From Allosphingosinicella deserti (GTDB lineage Bacteria; Pseudomonadota; Alphaproteobacteria; Sphingomonadales; Sphingomonadaceae), in the NCBI RefSeq assembly GCF_003012735.1, contig NZ_PXYI01000001.1, positions 186,001 to 250,000 on the forward strand: DNA of 64,000 nt, written 5' to 3'. The notes under the pieces are model-generated. The model did not search any database, was not told where the DNA came from, and worked only from the letters and a program-made list of their open reading frames with translations. The position numbers and the translations under genes are program-made. Of this stretch, positions 8,737-16,214 are shown piece after piece; within the stretch, counting starts at the first letter, position 1; each line of letters starts with the position of its first letter.

Positions 8737-9273
8737 ATGGGCAAGGGGCATGCGAGATTGCGACGGGCAGGTTTGGCGGCAGCGATCATGCTTGTCGCAC
8801 CGTTGCTCGGCGGTGCGACCGGACGGCTGACCAGCCTCGACGCCAGGCTGCTGGCCGCCCACAATCTCGAGCGCACCGCCGCCGGCTTGCCGCCACTCTT
8901 GTGGGATGATGCACTGGTCGCAGTTGCGGGCGAATGGGGCGACGCGCTCGCCGGGATCGACGATATCGAGCATTCCCCGGACGATCCGGACGACGTCGAT
9001 CCTCAGGGCGAAAATCTGTGGCTTGGCACACGCGGCTATTATTCGCCGGAATCGATGGTCGGGATGTGGATCGAGGAGAAAAAGCATTATCAGCCGGGCA
9101 TCTTCCCGGCCAATAGCCGAACCGGTAATCTCGACGATGTCGGCCATTATACCCAGGTAATGTGGCGAGACACCGGCCGGGTCGGTTGCGCGCTCACCGA
9201 GACTGCGGACAACGAGATCCTCGTCTGCCGCTACCTTACCGCCGGCAATGTCGAAGGCGAGCGGCCGTTCTGA
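8737..9273 (+). CDS. Secreted CAP-domain (SCP/PR-1) protein
   Basis: A 178-aa exported protein. Residues 1-28 form a signal peptide (RAGLAAAIMLVAPLLGGATG). The CAP core follows with LLAAHNLERTAAGLPPLLWDDAL near the start and GHYTQVMWRDTGRVGCAL near residue 140, the CAP1 signature, then EILVCRYLTAGN. The His/Glu pocket residues of the family are visible (H in AHNLER, H in GHYTQ). Bacterial CAP proteins are periplasmic or secreted and their activities are mostly unknown. It is unusually short and acidic in the middle (DDPDDVDP). Confidence 0.85.
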   Translation: MGKGHARLRRAGLAAAIMLVAPLLGGATGRLTSLDARLLAAHNLERTAAGLPPLLWDDALVAVAGEWGDALAGIDDIEHSPDDPDDVDPQGENLWLGTRGYYSPESMVGMWIEEKKHYQPGIFPANSRTGNLDDVGHYTQVMWRDTGRVGCALTETADNEILVCRYLTAGNVEGERPF

Positions 9274-9330
9274 CCCAAAGCATCATTCGGGTCAGCTGAA
9301 CCAGCCTGCCCGTCAATCATGCTCTCGTCC

Positions 9331-9396
9331 TTGGTTTGAAGCCTGATTCACACCTGAGATCGGAGTGGATCGCTCCAACCCAAGATGATCAGGCTC
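9331..9396 (+). repeat. Structured intergenic repeat, copy A
   Basis: A 66-nt unit that begins TTGGTTT and ends ATCAGGCTC. GCCTGAT (9341-9347) pairs with ATCAGGC (9388-9394). Inside, GGAGTG-GAT-CGCTCC forms a second stem. Copy B at 14249 has the same layout in the same orientation. It lies in the intergenic space between the CAP-domain gene and a small membrane-protein gene. Confidence 0.75.
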
Positions 9397-9451
9397 TAAG
9401 GCGTGACGGAGGTCGGTTGAGCCGCGGAGGACTGCGTGGCAGGGCGTTCCG

Positions 9452-9844
9452 ATGCGGCCACGCAGCATTCCGACCTTCGAGCGTCTGTTCCTCTCCAGTC
9501 TGGGGCTCGGCCTAGTCCAGGCGTGGCTCGGCTGGGAGGACCTGGTCGGACGTGCGGCGGCGAAGGGTCACGGGCCCGGCGCGATGCTGACGCTTCTCGG
9601 GCTCACCTTTGCAACGCTTGCCGGGCTGGCCCTGCTCGTCTCGCGCGGGCGCCAGGCGTCCGCCAAATGGGTGCTCACATTTCTTTGCGTCGCCGGCCTG
9701 CCGCTGGTCCTCGTGAGCCTGTGGCAGGGCAGCATCGCGGGTTCACCGCCATTGGCGTTTGCGCAGGCCGGATTGCAGGTCGCCAGCCTTTTTCCGCTGT
9801 TCACCCTCGAGGCCCGGACATGGCTCGCCGAGCGCCGCGACTGA
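9452..9844 (+). CDS. Small four-helix membrane protein of unknown function
   Basis: A 130-aa protein with four hydrophobic stretches (about residues 12-30, 42-63, 70-90, 100-118) and a cationic N-terminus (MRPRSIPTFERLF). I do not recognise a family. The pattern of charged termini and four helices resembles small inner-membrane proteins of the DoxX-like or DUF type, but no motif settles it. No strong ribosome-binding site; GGCGTTCC is all that lies upstream. It runs towards the dioxygenase gene on the other strand. Confidence 0.6.
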   Translation: MRPRSIPTFERLFLSSLGLGLVQAWLGWEDLVGRAAAKGHGPGAMLTLLGLTFATLAGLALLVSRGRQASAKWVLTFLCVAGLPLVLVSLWQGSIAGSPPLAFAQAGLQVASLFPLFTLEARTWLAERRD

Positions 9845-9917
9845 TCGGAACGGGCGGGCCATCAACGACGAGGCGCGGCGCAGCAGGGCCGTGCTTTCGG
9901 CCGCCGTTACGCTGCGA

Positions 9918-10571
9918 TCAGACGCCGAGCCACTCGAGGGGCGGCGGCAGATCGTCGGCGCTGTAGAAGATCTGCAGGACGCGGCGTCGACGATCGGCTC
10001 GGCTCCGTTCCGACGCGTGCAGGATCAGCGACGCGTAGACCCATAGGTCTCCCGCATCTGCAAGGCAGGCCGCGATGCCGGCGTCGGTCACCATCCCAGC
10101 GACCGCAGTCTCCGGGATGAGGCCGTGGCGATGCGAACCCGGCGCGATCAGCAGCGGGGCAGCGTCGATGCCGACCGGATCGAGGTGGATCCGCATCGTC
10201 AGCATGCGTTGCAGCAACGCGACCGGCGGTACGACATGGATGATGCCCTGCTTCACCGTCCACGCGGTGTAACCGGGAACCTCCGCCTGCGCTTGCACGG
10301 CGACGGTTCGATCCTGATGCCAGCCGAGCGACCAGTTCCGGGCCGCTGACTTATCGAACAGCATGGCGCGCACCGGCCGCGCCTTTGGCCCAAGCCGCGT
10401 CGCTGCGACCGCATCGGGAACCGTCAGCATGTCGCGAAACCCGCCGTTTTCAGTCAGGCGCGCGCCGGGACGTCCGCGGAGGACGCCCTCGACGAACGCA
10501 GTCAGCCCGTCCAGGTCATGCGCGTTCAACGCGCCGCCATGTCGCTCCGCGCCATGCAGATCGAGATCCAT
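9918..10571 (-). CDS. PhyH-like Fe(II)/2-oxoglutarate dioxygenase
   Basis: A 217-aa member of the phytanoyl-CoA dioxygenase superfamily. LGWHQDRTVAV supplies the first His and the Asp of the iron triad (around residues 83-85), and VYASLILHASERSRADRRRRVLQIFYS supplies the distal His and the Arg that holds 2-oxoglutarate. PLLIAPGSHRHG is a typical substrate-side turn. It would hydroxylate an unknown small molecule in the cytoplasm. No good ribosome-binding site is visible before ATG 10571. Unrelated in position to the second PhyH-type gene at 15105. Confidence 0.8.
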   Translation of the reverse strand: MDLDLHGAERHGGALNAHDLDGLTAFVEGVLRGRPGARLTENGGFRDMLTVPDAVAATRLGPKARPVRAMLFDKSAARNWSLGWHQDRTVAVQAQAEVPGYTAWTVKQGIIHVVPPVALLQRMLTMRIHLDPVGIDAAPLLIAPGSHRHGLIPETAVAGMVTDAGIAACLADAGDLWVYASLILHASERSRADRRRRVLQIFYSADDLPPPLEWLGV

Positions 10572-10723
10572 GACCGCGTTCTATCGTCCCGTCGAGCGGG
10601 CCGGAAGGGCAGCCCGCCTGGGGCGGCAATCGGGACGTTACTTGCCCGAACCAACCGCAGTATCGCGTCGCTCGGTAAGGGGTCAGAAGGACGATCGGGG
10701 GCTGTTAGTCTGCCGTTCCAGTC

Positions 10724-11053
10724 TCAATTGGGAGCGACATAGGTAGCATAAGTGTCGCTGGCACCCGCCAGATAGTCCTCCACCTGAAGCTTGGCGCTGT
10801 CTTCAGCGTCCACGCGCTTGCTTCCCATGGCGATGTCGTAATCGACGAGGCTCTTCACCAAGGCTGCCTCCTCTGCGGCGCAACCTGTCTTCGCTTCCGC
10901 TGCGAACGCATTCGCGTCCAGCTTGGCTTCGGTCTTGGCCTTGATCAGCTTCTGCAGACAGGCGCTGTACGCCTTTCGGGCCTGTACGGAGGCTCCCGGC
11001 GTGGGCGGGGCCGCAGCAAGCGCGAGCGCGGTTACAAGTGTAATCGAAATCAT
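10724..11053 (-). CDS. Small exported protein of unknown function
   Basis: A 109-aa protein with a signal peptide (MISITLVTALALAAAPPTPG) and an Ala/Lys-rich helical mature part with two cysteines (YSACLQKLIKAK and TGCAAEEAALV), which may form a disulfide in the periplasm. ATG 11053 is chosen because GGAG lies 6 nt upstream; an in-frame ATG 12 nt further up has no such site. I do not recognise a family. Confidence 0.7.
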   Translation of the reverse strand: MISITLVTALALAAAPPTPGASVQARKAYSACLQKLIKAKTEAKLDANAFAAEAKTGCAAEEAALVKSLVDYDIAMGSKRVDAEDSAKLQVEDYLAGASDTYATYVAPN

Positions 11054-11548
11054 CGTCGACTCCAATCACTTAAGGCTCTGATGCCACCGAGAGTGAGCCA
11101 GGTTCCGGAAAAAGGAAAGCGTCATTTTGCCCGGGGCAGATCGACGACGGAACGGATGCGGCGCCCGTCCGGATTTCGGAGGAAGCTTGTAAGGCCTTCC
11201 CCGGCGAACGAGACCCGCTGCCGGGGGTGGGAGAGAAAGAGCCGGTCGAAGATGAGCGCAAGTAATTCTGAAGAATAGTAAATTCCGCTCTGAACGGGCT
11301 GCAAGGGGGGGTGGACTGTGCGACATTTCGGCAACAGTTCGCACAGAGTTTGAGAAATTTGTTCCCGGCGTGAAACCAACCCACGGGCGTCTCGTTTGAG
11401 GGCCCGTCTGACGAGAGCCAATCCGGGGCATTTCCGCGGTGCGGCTTTTCGGCAACATGGGTGGGGATAAGCGTGCTTGCACGGAAACTCCGCTTACCGT
11501 ATTGGTTCAGTGTCGTTCCCGTTGGAACGTAATGGAAAGGGGAAAGTT
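11054..11548. other. 495-nt intergenic region upstream of ompA
   Basis: No convincing gene on either strand. It holds the divergent promoter regions of the small exported protein (minus strand) and of ompA (plus strand), an inverted repeat at 11316-11346 and a repeated TTCGGCAACA word (around 11327 and 11450). The length suggests a long ompA leader or several regulatory sites. Confidence 0.6.
11316..11346. promoter_or_regulatory. Inverted repeat upstream of ompA
   Basis: CTGTGCGA (11316-11323) and TCGCACAG (11339-11346) are perfect inverted arms separated by 15 nt. The site is about 200 nt before the ompA start, in a position suited to a dimeric regulator. The spacing of the arms, about two helical turns centre to centre, also fits a protein site better than an RNA hairpin. 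No binder is known to me. Confidence 0.4.
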
Positions 11549-12664
11549 ATGCGGAAGCTCGCCATCGCAGTGGCGCTTTCATCGACCTTGCTCGCAACTC
11601 CGGCCTTTGCGCGCGATGGCGCCTGGTACGTTGGTGGCGAGTTCGGTGGGATGATCGTCGAGGATATGGACGTTGACATCGGTGCTACCGAAGACGCCAT
11701 GACCCTCGATCATGAATACGGCTATGACGGCGGTGTCTTCGTGGGTTACGACCTCGGCGGATTCCGCCTCGAGGGCGAAGTGTCCTACAAGAAGGCCGAC
11801 ATCGAAAGCTTCGACACCCGGATCGCCCTCCCCGGCGAGAACCCGACGGCGTTCCCGGGAAGCCGTGACTCCGCCGGTGGCAGCACCAGCGCGCTCAGCT
11901 TCATGCTGAACGGCATGCTGGACTTCGGCGACGACGATGGCCTCAGCGGCTTCGTCGGTGGCGGTGGCGGTATCGCCCGCGTCAAGGTCAGCAACGCTCG
12001 CGTGTTCGACAACAGCGCGCCGTTCCTGGACGATTCCGACTCGAAGTTCGCATGGCAGGTCTTCGCCGGCGTTCGTCAGGCGATCAGCGACAACATCGAC
12101 GTGACCTTGAAGTACAAGTTCTTCAACGTCGACAACGTTCGCATGGTGGCGTTCAACGGTGCGGACACGGAAGCACGCTTCCGTTCGCACAGCCTGCTCG
12201 GCGGCATCACCTTCAACTTCGGTGCGCCGCCGCCGCCCCCGCCGCCGCCGCCGCCGCCGCCTCCGCCGCCGCCGCCTCCTCCGCCCCCGCCGCCGCCTCC
12301 GCCGCCGCCGCCTCCTCCGCCGGGACCGTTCATGGTCTTCTTCGACTGGGATAAGGCGGACATCACGCCCCAGGCGGCTGCGATCCTGGACAACGCGGCT
12401 GCTGCCTACCAGCAGGGCGGTTCGGCTTCGGTCACTCTCGCCGGTCACGCCGATCGTTCGGGTTCCGACCAGTACAACGTCGGTCTGTCGCAGCGCCGTG
12501 CTGCGAACGTCCGCTCCTACCTCGCCGGTCGTGGCGTGCCGGAAGGCTCGATCACCAGCGAAGCGTTCGGTGAAAGCCGTCCGCTCGTCGAAACTGCCGA
12601 CGGTGTGCGCGAACCGCAGAACCGCCGCGTGGAAATCAACTTCGGACCCGGCTCCGGCTGGTAA
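11549..12664 (+). CDS. ompA: OmpA-family porin with a 32-proline linker
   Basis: A 371-aa outer-membrane protein. Signal peptide residues 1-21 (ending TPAFA), an eight-strand barrel (about 22-225) with GAWYVGGEFGGM and a final strand GGITFNFG, then 32 consecutive prolines (codons 12227-12322), then an OmpA-like peptidoglycan-binding domain: MVFFDWDKADITPQA, GHADRSGSDQYNVGLSQRRA and NRRVEINF. The domain holds the outer membrane to the wall. ATG 11549 follows AAAGGGGAAA; an upstream in-frame start at 11477 has no signal sequence. The long proline tract should depend on EF-P for translation. Confidence 0.95.
   Translation: MRKLAIAVALSSTLLATPAFARDGAWYVGGEFGGMIVEDMDVDIGATEDAMTLDHEYGYDGGVFVGYDLGGFRLEGEVSYKKADIESFDTRIALPGENPTAFPGSRDSAGGSTSALSFMLNGMLDFGDDDGLSGFVGGGGGIARVKVSNARVFDNSAPFLDDSDSKFAWQVFAGVRQAISDNIDVTLKYKFFNVDNVRMVAFNGADTEARFRSHSLLGGITFNFGAPPPPPPPPPPPPPPPPPPPPPPPPPPPPPPPPGPFMVFFDWDKADITPQAAAILDNAAAAYQQGGSASVTLAGHADRSGSDQYNVGLSQRRAANVRSYLAGRGVPEGSITSEAFGESRPLVETADGVREPQNRRVEINFGPGSGW
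12227..12322 (+). repeat. CCG/CCC/CCT proline-codon tract
   Basis: Thirty-two proline codons in a row, mostly CCG with scattered CCC and CCT, inside ompA. The mix of synonymous codons shows it is not a freshly slipped pure triplet repeat, although tract length could still vary between strains. Confidence 0.95.
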
Positions 12665-12670
12665 GAAGGG

Positions 12671-12734
12671 CTTTCACCTTCGGGTGGAAGACACGAAAAT
12701 TGGAGCCGGTCCCCAAGGGGCCGGCTCCTTTTTT
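12671..12734 (+). terminator. Tandem hairpins ending the ompA transcript
   Basis: CTTTCACC-TTCG-GGTGGAAG (12671-12690) is a UUCG-capped hairpin just after the stop. GGAGCCGG (12702-12709) pairs with CCGGCTCC (12721-12728), followed by six T residues. The second is a strong intrinsic terminator; the first may protect the 3' end of an abundant mRNA. Confidence 0.9.
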
Positions 12735-12897
12735 ATTGCGATTGCGGGCCTGCGCCGATGCGCCGCTCCATGACCGGTGATCCCGGAATGACCGTGCGAT
12801 CGCGCCCGGCGGAACGGTCCGAGCGCCGCGAAAAGCCTTGTGACGAGCAAAGGCGCTGCGTTAAGCGAGCCGCACTTCAACCACTTGGGGGACGTCG

Positions 12898-14211
12898 ATG
12901 CGTATCGCCATGATCGGGACCGGCTATGTCGGTCTCGTGTCCGGAGCCTGTTTTTCCGACTTCGGTCACGACGTGGTCTGCGTCGACAAGGATGAATCCA
13001 AGATCGATGCGCTGAAGCGCGGCATCATGCCGATCTATGAGCCCGGGCTCGATCGCCTGGTGGCGAGCAACGTGCGCGGCGGCCGCCTGTCGTTCACCAC
13101 GGATCTCAAGGCTGGAGTCGATGGGGCGGAAGCGATCTTCATCGCCGTCGGCACGCCGTCGCGGCGCGGCGATGGCCACGCCGATCTGAGCTACGTATTC
13201 GGCGCTGCCCGCGAGATCGCGGAAGCACTTACCGGGCCCGCCGCGATCGTCACCAAGTCGACCGTGCCGGTCGGCACCGGGGACGAGGTCGAGCGCATCC
13301 TCGCCGAAGTGCGACCGGACGCCCGTGCATGGGTCGTCTCCAATCCCGAATTCCTTCGCGAAGGCGCTGCGATCGAGGATTTCAAACGACCCGACCGGAT
13401 CGTCGTCGGCACCGAGAATGAGGAGGCCGCCGAGATCATGCGCGAGGTCTACCGGCCCCTTTACCTCAACAAGGCCCCTTTGCTTTTCACCAGCCGCCGC
13501 ACGGCCGAGCTGACCAAATATGCGGCCAATGCCTTCCTGGCGACCAAGATTACCTTCATCAACGAAATTGCCGATCTGTGTGAGGTCGTCGGGGCCGACG
13601 TTCAGCAGGTGTCGCGCGGGATCGGACTCGACAACCGTATCGGATCCAAATTCCTGCACGCCGGGCCTGGATATGGCGGTTCCTGCTTCCCGAAGGACAC
13701 GCTGGCTCTGTTGAAAACCGCAGAGGATGCCGAAACGCCTCTGCGCATCGTCGAATCCGTGGTCGCGGTGAACGACGCCCGCAAGCGTGCGATGGGGCGC
13801 AAGGTCATCCAGGCGCTGGGCGGGGATGCGCGCGGTGCTGTCGTCGCCTTGCTGGGCCTCACTTTCAAGCCCAACACCGACGACATGCGCGACGCGCCCT
13901 CGCTCAGCATCGTCCAGGCCCTTCAGGATGGCGGCGCCAGGGTGCGCGGCTTCGATCCGGAGGGAATCGAGCAGGCGCGGCCGCTGATGGCCGATGTCGA
14001 TTTCTTCGACAACCCCTATGCGGCGGCCGAGGGTGCCGATGCAGTGGTGCTGGTCACCGAGTGGGACGTGCTTCGCGCGCTGGATCTCGGTCGGATCGCC
14101 CGTACGATGAAGCAACCGATTCTCGTCGATCTGCGCAACATCTATCCTCCTCAGGATCTCGAAGCGGCGGGACTGAAAGGCTATTCGATCGGCCGGCCGC
14201 TGCGTGCCTGA
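12898..14211 (+). CDS. ugd: UDP-glucose 6-dehydrogenase
   Basis: A 437-aa cytoplasmic enzyme that oxidises UDP-glucose twice with NAD+ to UDP-glucuronate, a precursor of exopolysaccharide or modified lipids. The N-terminal Rossmann motif is GTGYVGLVSGAC. Further family motifs are STVPVGTGDEV, NPEFLREGAAIEDF, the Lys region ELTKYAANAFLATKITFINE and the catalytic Cys in GPGYGGSCFPKDT (about residue 262). The C-terminal UDP-binding domain contains LGLTFKPNTDDMRDAPS. Length and motifs are standard. It is monocistronic here, with no sugar-transferase neighbours. Confidence 0.97.
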   Translation: MRIAMIGTGYVGLVSGACFSDFGHDVVCVDKDESKIDALKRGIMPIYEPGLDRLVASNVRGGRLSFTTDLKAGVDGAEAIFIAVGTPSRRGDGHADLSYVFGAAREIAEALTGPAAIVTKSTVPVGTGDEVERILAEVRPDARAWVVSNPEFLREGAAIEDFKRPDRIVVGTENEEAAEIMREVYRPLYLNKAPLLFTSRRTAELTKYAANAFLATKITFINEIADLCEVVGADVQQVSRGIGLDNRIGSKFLHAGPGYGGSCFPKDTLALLKTAEDAETPLRIVESVVAVNDARKRAMGRKVIQALGGDARGAVVALLGLTFKPNTDDMRDAPSLSIVQALQDGGARVRGFDPEGIEQARPLMADVDFFDNPYAAAEGADAVVLVTEWDVLRALDLGRIARTMKQPILVDLRNIYPPQDLEAAGLKGYSIGRPLRA

Positions 14212-14248
14212 CCTCCGCAGCAGGGACTGTCCGGCGGCGCTCTCGCCA

Positions 14249-14313
14249 TTGGTTTAGGGCCTGATTGCCACCTCAGGTCGGAGCTGTGAGTTCCACCCAA
14301 GCTGATCAGGCTC
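14249..14313 (+). repeat. Structured intergenic repeat, copy B
   Basis: A 65-nt unit like copy A: starts TTGGTTT, GCCTGAT (14259-14265) pairs with ATCAGGC (14305-14311), and GGAGCT-GTG-AGTTCC forms the inner stem. Stem bases differ from copy A at three inner positions but pairing is kept. It lies between ugd and the superoxide dismutase gene, in the same orientation as copy A. Confidence 0.75.
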
Positions 14314-14379
14314 AAGCGTCCGTCGAAACCGCTTCGCCGGCTGATCGTTCACGCCTCTAACCATCAGGGAGATACGACT

Positions 14380-14922
14380 ATGAAGCAAGGTCTCTGGCTT
14401 GCTTTACCTTTGCTGGCGCTGGGCGCCTGTGCGACGAACAACGGAGACGGGCCCGCCCCGGGCGAGTCCGCGGCGGCGCCCGCCGCGAGTGCCGAATTGC
14501 GAAATCCGAGCGGGGCAGGCGTGGCGCGCGCGAGCGTCGAAGGTGCGGGCGACTCCCTCCGCGTGCGGGTCGAGGCCGCGGGTTTGTCGCAAGGCGCCTA
14601 CGGAGTTCATGTCCACACCACCGGCGCATGCGACGCACCGGCCTTCACGACCGCCGGTCCCCACTGGAATCCGACCGGCCGGCAGCACGGCAAGGACAAT
14701 CCGCAAGGAACCCACAAGGGAGATCTCCCGAACCTGCTTGTCGGCGCGGACGGCAGCGGCAGCATCGAATATGTGATCGCCGGTGCGTCTCTCTCCGGCG
14801 GCGCCAATCCCCTGCTCGACGAGGATGGCGCTGCGATCGTGGTTCATCAAAGCGCCGACGATTATCGCACTGATCCCTCCGGCAATTCCGGTAACCGGAT
14901 CGCCTGCGGCGTACTCGGCTGA
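14380..14922 (+). CDS. sodC: Cu/Zn superoxide dismutase-like lipoprotein
   Basis: A 180-aa envelope protein. The lipobox LALGAC (Cys about residue 17) marks it as a lipoprotein. The SODC fold follows, with the copper ligands in YGVHVHTTGAC, the bridging and zinc His in GPHWNPTGRQHG and THKGDLPNL, and the C-terminal DYRTDPSGNSGNRIACGVLG with the catalytic Arg and disulfide Cys. It would dismutate superoxide in the periplasm. GGGAG lies 8 nt before the ATG. Copy B of the structured repeat lies 66 nt upstream. Confidence 0.9.
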   Translation: MKQGLWLALPLLALGACATNNGDGPAPGESAAAPAASAELRNPSGAGVARASVEGAGDSLRVRVEAAGLSQGAYGVHVHTTGACDAPAFTTAGPHWNPTGRQHGKDNPQGTHKGDLPNLLVGADGSGSIEYVIAGASLSGGANPLLDEDGAAIVVHQSADDYRTDPSGNSGNRIACGVLG

Positions 14923-15104
14923 CGCCTGATGACCCGAGGCATGAAGGACTGACCTCAACACGGGAGCGCGAACTGCGGAACAGGCGGGGCGCGCGACCCA
15001 ATCGAAGTGCGGCGCCTATCCGGCGAAAGGCGCCGTCCGACGCGCACCACCTGCAGGGGAGGCGAAGCAACCCACCCCCCAAGCGGCTCCAGCAGTGGTG
15101 CGGA

Positions 15105-16094
15105 TCAGGCGCTCCGCTTCCTGCCGAGCCAACGCGGCAGGAAGCGTGGCGGCTCCGAAACATCATCGACCACGGGATGGAGAGCGATGCTGGTGCGCCG
15201 GATATCGTCGCTCCGTGTGAGAAGGTCCGTCAGCTCGTCGAAGTCGACCTGCCGGTTCCGACCCTCGACTACCCCGAGCATTTCCCAATCTGCGTTGCCG
15301 TCGAGCAGATCCTTGATGTCGTTCTCCAGCCAGAAATCGACATCTGCGCGGACGACCTCGAAGCGTCCGCCACCAATATCCCGATAATAAGCGGGGGTGC
15401 TTTCGGCCGGCACGCACATCAGCTGAACGGCAAAGCGCGGCGTCTCACCCTGATTGGTGGGCGAGCCGTGTATGAGCCCGTCGTCGAAAATGACCGCCGA
15501 TCCGGCGGGTACAGAGAAGGTCTCGACCATTCCTGCCGCCCACATCCGCTCCTCCAGGCCCTGGAAATAGGGATCCGTGTTCGGGCCCTGAACGTGCGGC
15601 ACGATCTTGTGGCTAGCGGGTACGGCGCAGAGCCCGCCATTGTGGCCGGTTGCGTCCACGAGCGGGCACCAGATCGAAACGCTGGTTTCGTCGAGATTTG
15701 CGGTGAGGGGCCAATTCTGATGCAGGTTGAACTTCCCCCGGCCGGCCGGCTTTACATAGAAATTGCACTGGATGATGCGGTAATCCTGCAGCACCTGCTC
15801 GACGTGGGCGGTGAAGGTCCGGCTGATGAGCTCGAACGCGCGTCGCCGGTAATCCCGATTGGTATCGAGGAACGAGCAATGATAGCTGGCCGCACGCCAG
15901 TTCGGCCGGCGCGGATCGAACGCATCGTTCGGACGTAAGGCCGAAGCGGCTGTCGAGAGCGCCGCGACTTCGGCTTCGGACAGCATCGGCATCGCGACGA
16001 AGCCGTTGCGCGAGAAATCCTGCTGCGCCTGCGGATCGCGCAGGATCTTCCGCCTCACGATGTCCTGCGGCAGATGCTCTCCCTCACCGGCCAT
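15105..16094 (-). CDS. Phytanoyl-CoA dioxygenase-family protein
   Basis: A 329-aa Fe(II)/2-oxoglutarate dioxygenase. KFNLHQNWPLT carries the first His; in the usual H-x-D motif the acidic residue is replaced, since the sequence here is H-Q-N. IFDDGLIHGSPTNQGETPRFAVQ carries the distal His and the 2-oxoglutarate Arg. The Asn in place of Asp would weaken iron binding, as in halogenases or inactive relatives, so activity is uncertain. ATG 16094 is chosen because AAGGAG precedes it by 6 nt. Substrate unknown. Confidence 0.8.
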   Translation of the reverse strand: MAGEGEHLPQDIVRRKILRDPQAQQDFSRNGFVAMPMLSEAEVAALSTAASALRPNDAFDPRRPNWRAASYHCSFLDTNRDYRRRAFELISRTFTAHVEQVLQDYRIIQCNFYVKPAGRGKFNLHQNWPLTANLDETSVSIWCPLVDATGHNGGLCAVPASHKIVPHVQGPNTDPYFQGLEERMWAAGMVETFSVPAGSAVIFDDGLIHGSPTNQGETPRFAVQLMCVPAESTPAYYRDIGGGRFEVVRADVDFWLENDIKDLLDGNADWEMLGVVEGRNRQVDFDELTDLLTRSDDIRRTSIALHPVVDDVSEPPRFLPRWLGRKRSA

Positions 16095-16214
16095 GATTTC
16101 TCCTTCTCCCATGCTGCCGTCCCCATCGCATTCAATCATGTCCGCGGATCGGATGCCAGCGGCGACATCGGCGAAGTGGGGCGGCCGCATCACCGGGGAG
16201 GCGCACCTGCCCGG

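Noticed and set aside
7380-8876. A 498-codon minus-strand frame covering the bactofilin and the glycine-rich gene
   Set aside because: The bactofilin on the plus strand is certain and overlaps it; the frame has no recognisable domain and no good start signal.
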